Shown here piece after piece: positions 1 through 5,183 of a DNA stretch of 6,602 nt (the stretch's first letter is position 1; every line of letters begins with the position of its first letter). The DNA is from an uncultured Rhodobacter sp. (lineage in GTDB: Bacteria; Pseudomonadota; Alphaproteobacteria; Rhodobacterales; Rhodobacteraceae), in contig CALGTJ010000702.1 of assembly GCA_937901435.1 (NCBI GenBank), forward strand, positions 1 to 6,602, read 5' to 3'. The notes under the pieces are model-generated. The model was not told the DNA's origin and made no database searches. It saw nothing but the letters and a program-made list of their open reading frames with translations. Position numbers and translations under genes: made by a program.

Positions 1-384
1 GTTCTTTGTAGACAGGCCGACGCTCAGGGTAAACGCCCCTTCGTTGATCATCCAGCGGCGCAGGGTGAAACTGCGCGCGCCACTGGCGTGCATCGGATCG
101 GCCTGTGCCAATGCGCGCGCGGCCTCTAGGCTGTCGGCGCGGTAGATGATCAGGCCCATGCCCTGCATATGGTCGCCGCTCTCATCCGACATCGGCCCCG
201 CAAAGGCCAGCGCGCCGTCACGTTCAAGCTGCGCCTGATAGGCCAGATGATCGCCAAGTGCGGCTTTGACGTCTTCGGGCGCTTTCACTGGGGTGCTAAA
301 GGCCACGTAAAGTTCCAGCGCCAGCGCGCCGCGCGATATCGCCTCTGCTTTATAGTCAGCCCAGGCCAGTTTCTGGTCCACCAT
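1..384 (-). CDS. YciI-family (YCII-related domain) protein, 3' end cut by window edge
   Basis: This is a small protein of the YCII superfamily, a ferredoxin-like fold mostly of unknown function. One characterised member, TftG, is a dehydrochlorinase acting on chlorohydroxyquinol. The frame reads from ATG at 384-382 for 128 codons to base 1 without a stop, so the C-terminus lies outside. The family core starts near residue 21. It shows the conserved His46 in GDHLAYQ, the Gly-Pro pair at 63-64, the motif GLIIYRADSLEAAR (77-90), and Asp96-Pro97 in ADPMHASGA. His and Asp are the residues usually proposed as active site in this superfamily. About 20 residues precede the core, more than in minimal YciI proteins. 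The start is supported by AGAAAGG about nine bases upstream and by the promoter at 432-460. The gene is divergent from the nitroreductase gene. The family call is firm; the reaction is not known. Confidence 0.85.
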   Translation of the reverse strand, partial: MVDQKLAWADYKAEAISRGALALELYVAFSTPVKAPEDVKAALGDHLAYQAQLERDGALAFAGPMSDESGDHMQGMGLIIYRADSLEAARALAQADPMHASGARSFTLRRWMINEGAFTLSVGLSTKN

Positions 385-406
385 GATTAACGCCTTTCTA
401 AAAAAA

Positions 407-420
407 TCGATATTTATTGA
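407..420. promoter_or_regulatory. Imperfect palindrome, possible operator
   Basis: The 14-base sequence TCGATATTTATTGA matches its own reverse complement at 10 of 14 positions, with AT-rich arms in an otherwise GC-rich window. It lies just downstream of the predicted start of the YciI transcript, where a bound repressor would block transcription. A second weak inverted repeat, GACAA-N8-TTGTC (517-534), lies 14 bases before the nitroreductase start. No regulator gene is in the window, so the binding protein is unknown. Short AT-rich palindromes also arise by chance. Confidence 0.25.
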
Positions 421-431
421 CTTTCACAGGA

Positions 432-460
432 ATTGTAGGCAGAAACTGAAGGCGAGACAA
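432..460 (-). promoter_or_regulatory. Predicted sigma70-type promoter for the YciI-family gene
   Basis: Read on the minus strand, a -35 box TTGTCT (460-455, 4 of 6 consensus bases) is followed after exactly 17 bases by a -10 box TACAAT (437-432, 5 of 6). Transcription would begin near 425, giving a leader of about 40 bases before the ATG at 384. This is the best promoter match in the divergent gap. The plus strand has only weak candidates for the rightward operon, for example TTGCGT (465-470) with TATGGC (489-494) at 18-base spacing, or TTGACT (417-422) with no good -10. The rightward promoter may therefore need an activator. Confidence 0.5.
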
Positions 461-548
461 GGATTTGCGTCATGGAATATGGGCCGGGTATGGCCTTTTT
501 CTTTGCTGAAAAGAGCGACAAGACCCCAATTGTCCGGGTGGGTGACAT

Positions 549-1214
549 ATGAATGCGGTGACGGGAAAAGAGCAGGAAACAGCGCGCAGCAAGGCGCAAG
601 ACGATCATCGCGCGTTACGGGCGCGTATCGGGCGTCTGTCGGATGATGCGATTGATTTGATCCTGCGCGAGGCGCGCTCTCACTACGCGTGGAAAGATCA
701 GCCGGTGTCGGATGATCTGCTGCGCGCGCTTTACCAGATCACAATAAATGGCCCGACCAGCATGAACACTTTGCCCGCGCGGTTTGTGTTTGTGAAAACG
801 CCCGAGGGCAAGGCCAAGCTGGCCAAATCGCTAAAGCCCGCCAATGTGCCCAAGATGCAGAGCGCGCCTGTCACGGTGATCATCGCCTATGACACGGACT
901 TCTGGACGCAATTGCCGTTTTTGTTCCCGCACGAGGACCGCCGCCCCCTGTTTGAGGGAAAACCAGAGCATTGCGAGGCCACCGCCTTTCGCAACGCCAC
1001 GCTGCAGGGCGCGTATTTCATGATTGGCGCGCGCGCGCTGGGGCTGGATGTGGGGGCGATGTCAGGCTTTTCCAACGCCGTTGTGGACGAGGAATTCTTT
1101 GCGGGCACCACGATAAAATCGAATTTCCTGTGCAACATCGGCTACGCGGATGAAACCGCCTTGTTTCAGAAACTGCCGCGCTTTGAGTTTGAGCAAGTGT
1201 GCAGCTTTGCCTGA
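549..1214 (+). CDS. RutE-type nitroreductase family FMN oxidoreductase (malonic semialdehyde reductase-like or quinone reductase)
   Basis: This 221-residue protein belongs to the nitroreductase family and resembles E. coli RutE almost throughout. Shared landmarks are NGPTSMNTLPARFVF (67-81), FPHEDRRPLF (126-135), ATAFRNATLQGAY (144-156), ALGLDVGAMSGF (163-174) and the C-terminal SNFLCNIGY (191-199). RutE reduces malonic semialdehyde to 3-hydroxypropionate with NADPH in pyrimidine breakdown. No other rut gene is visible, and the operon ends in a ring-cleavage dioxygenase. A role like TcpB, the nitroreductase-family quinone reductase of trichlorophenol degradation, is thus at least as likely (inference). 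The N-terminus is about 27 residues longer than RutE and highly charged. ATG at 549 is the first possible start because TGA lies in frame at 543-545, and the ribosome binding site (GGGTGGGTG) is weak. It is first in the rightward operon, with 98 bases before the TRAP genes. Confidence 0.85.
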   Translation: MNAVTGKEQETARSKAQDDHRALRARIGRLSDDAIDLILREARSHYAWKDQPVSDDLLRALYQITINGPTSMNTLPARFVFVKTPEGKAKLAKSLKPANVPKMQSAPVTVIIAYDTDFWTQLPFLFPHEDRRPLFEGKPEHCEATAFRNATLQGAYFMIGARALGLDVGAMSGFSNAVVDEEFFAGTTIKSNFLCNIGYADETALFQKLPRFEFEQVCSFA

Positions 1215-1298
1215 GGGGGCAGAATAAGGCCTGAGAGACTATCTTTATCAAAAACAAAGAGATGAATAAGAAGAACGGGCCGGATGGGCCCCTTATCT

Positions 1299-1305
1299 GG
1301 GAGGA
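1299..1305 (+). promoter_or_regulatory. Ribosome binding site that fixes the start of the TRAP binding protein
   Basis: GGGAGGA lies seven bases before the ATG at 1313. The same frame has an earlier ATG at 1262, but that start has only a weak site (AAAGAG, directly abutting it) and would put 17 charged residues in front of the signal peptide. The start at 1313 places the twin arginine at residues 6-7, as expected for an exported protein. Confidence 0.75.
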
Positions 1306-1312
1306 TATCACC

Positions 1313-2422
1313 ATGTTGAACTGGACACGACGCGGCCTGATCGGGGCTGCCCTAACGACAATGGCGGCGACGATGACGGCGACGATGACGATGACGATGA
1401 CGACCCTGCCAGTCGTCGCGCAAGAACGGATTTCTGCGGTTGTCATCGACGGCTATCCCGCCCGCGCGCTGTGGGTCAGGGAATTCACGGGGTTCTTCAT
1501 TCCAGAGGTCAACCGCCGCCTTGCCGAGACCGGCACTTATGCGATGGATTGGCAGGAAAACTACGGCGGATCCATCGTCAAGCCGCGCGGCGTGCTGGAA
1601 GGCGTGCAGTTGGGCCTTGGCGACATCGGGATTGTGACAACGATTTTCCACTCGTCCAAACTGCCAAGTCAGGGCCTTGCCGCCGTGACGCCATTCGTGT
1701 CGTCAGATGCGCGGGCCGTGGCCAAAGCGATTGACGAGATCGCCCGCGAATTCCCCGCAATGCAGAACGAATTTGCCGCGCAAAATCAGGTCTATCTGGC
1801 CACTGGCGTGGTGCTGGACACCTATCAGGTCTTTTCAACCACAGAGGTCAGCGGGATTGCCGATCTGCAAGGCAAAAAGATCGCCGGGGCGGGTCTGAAT
1901 CTGCGCTATCTTGAGGGCATCGACGGTGCCGCAGGCGTGCGCGGGGGGCTGACGGATTACTACAACATGATGCAGACCGGCCTTGTGGACGCGACGCTGA
2001 CATGGCCCGAGGCCGCCTCGACCTTCAAGTTCGCCGAAGTGGCGCCCTACATGCTGCGCGCCGATCTGGGCGCGGTGAACACCAAGACGGTCACCGTGAA
2101 CAAGGATTACTGGGACGGCCTGCCAGACGAGGTCAAGGATGTGCTGCGCGCGGTTGCCATCGACTATCGCGACCACGTGGCGGGCATCGCGATGGATCTG
2201 GCCGCCCAGTCAGAGGCCGCTTATGTGTCGGCGGGCGGCACGATTGTCGATGTGTCCGCTGAGGACCGCGCGGCTTGGGCCGCTGCCATGCCAAACATCG
2301 CGCAGGAATGGGCCAAGACCCTGAATGACGCGGGCGAGGATGGCAGCGGGATGCTGGCCGCCTATCTGGGCAAGCTGCAGGACGCAGGGTTCACCGGCGT
2401 GCGCGACTGGACGATGGAATAA
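1313..2422 (+). CDS. TRAP transporter substrate-binding protein, DctP family
   Basis: This is the periplasmic binding protein that captures the substrate and delivers it to the DctQ/DctM membrane pair. The precursor is 369 residues. Residues 1-36 are an export signal with a twin arginine (TRRGLIG, 5-11) and a likely cleavage after VVA (34-36), so Tat export is possible. The mature part has DctP landmarks: RGVLEGVQLGLGDIGIV (92-108), LPSQGLAAVTPF (117-128), DLQGKKIAGAG (184-194), DYYNMMQTGLVDATLTWPEA (215-234) and NKDYWDGLPDEVKDVL (263-278). The position after GKKI is Ala191, where classical members such as SiaP carry the arginine that clamps the substrate carboxylate. The ligand may thus be bound differently, and its nature cannot be read from sequence. 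A Thr-Met repeat lies inside the signal peptide. DctQ begins 30 bases downstream. Confidence 0.92.
   Translation: MLNWTRRGLIGAALTTMAATMTATMTMTMTTLPVVAQERISAVVIDGYPARALWVREFTGFFIPEVNRRLAETGTYAMDWQENYGGSIVKPRGVLEGVQLGLGDIGIVTTIFHSSKLPSQGLAAVTPFVSSDARAVAKAIDEIAREFPAMQNEFAAQNQVYLATGVVLDTYQVFSTTEVSGIADLQGKKIAGAGLNLRYLEGIDGAAGVRGGLTDYYNMMQTGLVDATLTWPEAASTFKFAEVAPYMLRADLGAVNTKTVTVNKDYWDGLPDEVKDVLRAVAIDYRDHVAGIAMDLAAQSEAAYVSAGGTIVDVSAEDRAAWAAAMPNIAQEWAKTLNDAGEDGSGMLAAYLGKLQDAGFTGVRDWTME
1367..1402 (+). repeat. In-frame 12/6-base tandem repeat inside the signal peptide
   Basis: Two perfect copies of GCGACGATGACG (1367-1378 and 1379-1390) are followed by two ATGACG hexamers (1391-1402). They encode residues 19-30 of the binding protein precursor, alternating Thr with Met or Ala, in the hydrophobic part of the signal peptide. 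All units are multiples of three, so gain or loss of units would lengthen or shorten the signal without a frameshift. Confidence 0.85.
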
Positions 2423-2452
2423 GACAGCGTACTCCGGGAAGGGGCCAAGATC

Positions 2453-2998
2453 ATGCTGAACACTGTTCTTGCGGGCCTGTCCCGGATTGCCAACACACTT
2501 GCGATTGCCGCCAATGCCGCCGGAACCCTTGCGGTTCTGGCGCTGGTGGTGATCCTGAATGTGGATGTGATTGCGCGGGGCGTGTTCAATGCCCCGCTGA
2601 AAGGCACCTATGAGATCGTGCAGCTTTCCGTGGTGTTTGTCGTCTTTCTGCAATTGGCCGATGTGGTGCGGGTCGACCGTCTGACCCGCTCTGACGGCTT
2701 TCTGAACCTGATGCAGACGCGCCGCCCGCGCATGGCCTTTGGCCTGCGCCGCATCATCAACGCGATCTCGGCCATCTTCATGGGGCTGATCGCCTACATC
2801 ATGTTCCCAGAATTCCTGAAGATGTGGGAAACGCAGGATTATTTCGGCGTGCCGGGGTTGTTCACCGTGCCATGGTGGCCGATCAAATTCGTGATCGCCA
2901 GCGGCTGTGCATTGGCTTGCGTGATCTTTGTGCTCAAGGTCATTTCGGCGCAGGATCGCCCCGACAGCCCCTCTCAAACAGACGAGCCCGTCGTATGA
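2453..2998 (+). CDS. TRAP transporter small permease, DctQ family
   Basis: This is the small integral membrane subunit that pairs with DctM in the inner membrane. The protein has 181 residues, with four predicted membrane segments at about 20-42, 52-72, 97-119 and 144-164. Family landmarks are NVDVIARGVFNAPLKGTYE (36-54), a signature at the end of the first segment, and the Pro-Trp-Trp-Pro stretch at 140-143 before the last segment. The C-terminal tail (166-181) is polar. The start is supported by GGGAAGGGG (2436-2444), eight bases upstream. The stop overlaps the dctM start in ATGA (2995-2998), the usual sign of translational coupling. Length and topology are normal, so this gene appears intact even though its partner is interrupted. 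Confidence 0.93.
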   Translation: MLNTVLAGLSRIANTLAIAANAAGTLAVLALVVILNVDVIARGVFNAPLKGTYEIVQLSVVFVVFLQLADVVRVDRLTRSDGFLNLMQTRRPRMAFGLRRIINAISAIFMGLIAYIMFPEFLKMWETQDYFGVPGLFTVPWWPIKFVIASGCALACVIFVLKVISAQDRPDSPSQTDEPVV

Positions 2999-3102
2999 GC
3001 CCGATCGAGATTGGCCTGATCTCGGTCCTTGCCATCGTCTTTCTGATCTACGCGGGCGTTTACATCCCCGTCGCCCTTGGCGTCGTGTCCTTTGTGTCGA
3101 TC

Positions 3103-3105
3103 TAG
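3103..3105 (+). other. In-frame premature amber (TAG) codon in dctM
   Basis: Counting from ATG 2995, codon 37 is TAG. The next codons are CTG and then ATG (3109-3111) in the same frame. TAG also ends dctM itself (4300-4302), the dioxygenase gene (5181-5183) and the SnoaL-like gene (5182-5180), so amber is an ordinary stop in this genome and code reassignment is unlikely. Confidence 0.95.
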
Positions 3106-3108
3106 CTG

Positions 3109-4302
3109 ATGCGCGACAACTTTACGCTGGCGCTGAACCTGCTCAAGGTGGCGGTGGGCGACAGCGCGATGGAGTATTCCTTTGCCACGATCCCGCTCTT
3201 CACCTTCATGGGGCTGGTGGTATCCAAGGCGGGGCTGGGCCGTGACATCTATGAAGTCATGACCATGCGCTTTCGCCGCGTCAAAGGCGGCATCGGCATG
3301 GCCACTGTGGGGGCCAACGCGGTCTTTGCCGCAGTCACTGGCTCGTCCATCGCTTCGGCCTCTGTCTTTACCAAAGTGTCTGTCCCGCAGATGATCGCAC
3401 AAGACTACAACCCGCGCTTTGCCGTGGGCGTCGTAGCCGGGTCGTCCGTTCTGGGCATGATCATCCCGCCCTCGGCCATGCTGATCATCTATTCTTTCGT
3501 CTCGGAACAATCGGTGGGGGATATGTTTCTGGCGGGGATCATCCCGGGCATCATGCTGGCCATCGCCTATGTGGGCGCAATCTGGTTCATGGGGCGGTTC
3601 ACGCCGAATTTCGTTGGCGGGCGGGTGGTTGAGGAGTCCGAGTGGATGAGCCGGGCAGAGATCGCCTCGAAAACCCTGCCGACCCTTGGCCTGATCACCG
3701 TCGTCCTTGGCGGGATCTACACCGGCTGGCTGACGGCGGTTGAAGCGGGGGCGACAGGGGCCTTGGTGGCCTTGGTCATCGCCATTCTGCGCCGGTCCAT
3801 GTCCCCAAAGGGATTTTGGGAGGCGCTGCTGGAAACCGGCCATATCACGGCTGCGATCCTGTTTCTGATCACCGCCGCCTCGATCTATAGCCGGATGCTG
3901 GGCATGGCGGGTCTGCCCAACCAGTTGCAAGACCTGCTGGCGGGCAGTTCGGCGTCGTTCTGGACGGTGATGCTGCTTTACGTGCTGCTGATGCTGGTGC
4001 TGGGCACGCTGCTGGACACGGCCTCGATCATCCTGATCGTGGTGCCGCTGTTCCTGCCGCTGGTCGAGACCATGGATATGTCGCTGATCTGGTTCGGGAT
4101 TATCACAGTGGTCGGTGCAGAGATCGGCCTGCTGACGCCACCGCTTGGGATATCCTGTTTCGTCATCAAATCCACGATCAACGATGACCGCATCTCGCTG
4201 AAGGACGTGTTCATGGGCGCGCTGCCCTTTGCCTTTGTCATGCTGGTCGTGTTGTTCATCCTGATCGAATTTCCGATCCTCAGCCTTGCCCTTGTGAACT
4301 AG
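3109..4302 (+). CDS. DctM fragment open after the amber codon (lacks first membrane segment)
   Basis: This is the 397-codon stretch that a gene caller would report if the upstream 36 codons are ignored. It starts at an ATG only three bases after the TAG, and no Shine-Dalgarno sequence precedes it. If made, it could only come from ribosomes that finish the 36-residue leader and restart at once. The product would hold all the conserved DctM loops but not the N-terminal membrane segment. It is the same gene as the full-length frame beginning at 2995, not an extra one. Confidence 0.45.
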   Translation: MRDNFTLALNLLKVAVGDSAMEYSFATIPLFTFMGLVVSKAGLGRDIYEVMTMRFRRVKGGIGMATVGANAVFAAVTGSSIASASVFTKVSVPQMIAQDYNPRFAVGVVAGSSVLGMIIPPSAMLIIYSFVSEQSVGDMFLAGIIPGIMLAIAYVGAIWFMGRFTPNFVGGRVVEESEWMSRAEIASKTLPTLGLITVVLGGIYTGWLTAVEAGATGALVALVIAILRRSMSPKGFWEALLETGHITAAILFLITAASIYSRMLGMAGLPNQLQDLLAGSSASFWTVMLLYVLLMLVLGTLLDTASIILIVVPLFLPLVETMDMSLIWFGIITVVGAEIGLLTPPLGISCFVIKSTINDDRISLKDVFMGALPFAFVMLVVLFILIEFPILSLALVN

Positions 4303-4305
4303 GAG
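4301..4305 (+). promoter_or_regulatory. Ribosome binding site of the dioxygenase, overlapping the dctM stop
   Basis: AGGAG shares its first two bases with the TAG stop of dctM and sits eight bases before ATG 4314. The dioxygenase can thus be translated independently of dctM from the same transcript. Translation terminating at codon 37 of dctM might still lower its expression through polarity. Confidence 0.7.
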
Positions 4306-4313
4306 ACTGCCTC

Positions 4314-5183
4314 ATGCGCACCGTCACCGCCGACAACATCACCGATGTCTTTGCCGCCTATTTTGGCGAAGACACTGACCCGCGCACCCGCGAGGTGCTA
4401 GTGGCCTTGGCGCGCCACATCCACGATTTCGCCCGCGAAGTGAACCTGACCCATGACGAGTGGCGCAAGGGGATCGCGATGCTGGAACATGCGGGGCGCA
4501 TCACAACGCCGGAGCGCAATGAATTCGTGCTGTTCTCGGATGTGCTGGGCCTGTCGTCGCTGGTGGACATGATGCATTCGTTGCCAGAGGCGACCTCGTC
4601 GTCGGTGCTGGGGCCGTTCCACGTCTCGAACCCGCCGCCGCTGGACATGGGCGGCGACATGCGGCGCGACTTTGACGGTCCGCTCTTGCTGGTCGAGGGG
4701 CAGGTGCGCGATACGGCGGGCAAGGCCATTGCGGGCGCGCAGATCGACATCTGGCAAACTGCGCCCAACGGCCTCTATTCCAGTCAGGATCCGGATCAGG
4801 ATATCCATTCGTTTCATGGACTTATGACAGCCGATGCCACGGGGCACTTCCGCTTCACCACCGTGCGCCCGGTTGAATATACGGTGCCAAGCGACGGCCC
4901 CGTGGGCGAATTGCTGGAGGCTGCGGGGCGGCACCCGTGGCGGCCCTCGCATCTGCATTACATCGTCACAGCGCCCGGTTATAAGTCCTTGGTGACAGAG
5001 GTTTTTCCTGATGATGATCCCTATCTCGATCAAGACACGGTCTTTGGCGTGCGCGACGATCTGGTGATGCATTACAGCGAACGACCCGCCAGCGCCTTTC
5101 CCGATGGCATGGCCCTGTCGGGCACGGTCGAGACGCCGTTTCTCTATGTCAAGTTCGACGTGACCCTCTCGCCAGAGGCCTAG
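4314..5183 (+). CDS. Intradiol ring-cleavage dioxygenase, hydroxyquinol 1,2-dioxygenase type
   Basis: This is a non-haem Fe(III) enzyme of 289 residues. It would cleave hydroxyquinol (1,2,4-trihydroxybenzene) between the two neighbouring hydroxyls, giving 3-hydroxymuconate/maleylacetate. Residues about 20-95 form the N-terminal dioxygenase helical domain (FSDVLGLSSLVD, 74-85). Residues about 100-285 form the catalytic beta domain. All four iron ligands are visible: Tyr155 (APNGLY), Tyr189 (RPVEYTVPSDGPVG), and His213 and His215 (RPSHLHYI). The stretches QTAPNGLYSSQDPDQ (148-162), GRHPWRPSHLHYIV (205-218) and DDDPYLDQDTVFGV (233-246) resemble hydroxyquinol more than catechol 1,2-dioxygenases. 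Catechol or a substituted catechol as substrate cannot be excluded. It is last in the rightward operon, 11 bases after dctM. No maleylacetate reductase, the usual partner, is in the window. Confidence 0.88.
   Translation: MRTVTADNITDVFAAYFGEDTDPRTREVLVALARHIHDFAREVNLTHDEWRKGIAMLEHAGRITTPERNEFVLFSDVLGLSSLVDMMHSLPEATSSSVLGPFHVSNPPPLDMGGDMRRDFDGPLLLVEGQVRDTAGKAIAGAQIDIWQTAPNGLYSSQDPDQDIHSFHGLMTADATGHFRFTTVRPVEYTVPSDGPVGELLEAAGRHPWRPSHLHYIVTAPGYKSLVTEVFPDDDPYLDQDTVFGVRDDLVMHYSERPASAFPDGMALSGTVETPFLYVKFDVTLSPEA
5180..5183. other. Shared CTAG: overlapping stop codons of two convergent genes
   Basis: The plus-strand dioxygenase gene ends with TAG at 5181-5183 and the minus-strand SnoaL-like gene ends with TAG at 5182-5180, both inside one CTAG. 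The coding regions overlap by four bases. There is no space for an intergenic terminator, and I see no hairpin with a T-run around the junction, so the two transcripts probably overlap at their 3' ends. Confidence 0.9.

Larger units (their letters stand above)
2995..4302 (+). pseudogene. TRAP transporter large permease, DctM family, interrupted by an in-frame amber codon
   Basis: DctM is the 12-segment subunit that moves the substrate by sodium-driven secondary transport. The frame from ATG 2995 (overlapping the dctQ stop) to TAG 4300-4302 has 435 codon positions before the final stop, a full family length. All hallmarks are present in one frame: MSPIEIGLISVLAIVFLIYA with the first membrane segment (1-34), TGSSIASASVF (115-125), LGMIIPPSAML (153-163), GTLLDTASIILIVVPLFLP (337-355) and GLLTPPLGISC (378-388). 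The only fault is TAG at codon 37 (3103-3105). It interrupts SFVSI-stop-LMRDN, where a single-base change from TGG (Trp) would explain it. There are no indels and no other stops, so the lesion is recent, suppressed, or a sequencing error. The dioxygenase gene starts 11 bases after the end. Confidence 0.8.

Noticed and set aside
1277..1291. GGGCC-GGATG-GGCCC hairpin between the nitroreductase and the TRAP genes
   Set aside because: The five-base-pair stem has no T-run after it and lies just before a ribosome binding site, so it is not a convincing terminator. A small effect on translation is possible but unsupported.
1262..1312. Upstream ATG start for the TRAP binding protein (1262)
   Set aside because: It lacks a well-spaced ribosome binding site, would add 17 residues before the twin-arginine signal, and a strong site GGGAGGA supports 1313.
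3103..3105. Amber codon as a pyrrolysine or other recoded position
   Set aside because: TAG is the ordinary final stop of three frames in this window, the family is not known to use pyrrolysine, and no recoding element was recognised downstream.
2974..3930. Long minus-strand open frame (318 codons) opposite dctM, and another at 2210-2977 opposite dctP/dctQ
   Set aside because: Their translations are rich in His, Arg, Asp and Gln with no hydrophobic core or known motif, as expected for the reverse strand of GC-rich membrane protein genes. The plus-strand genes explain the region fully.
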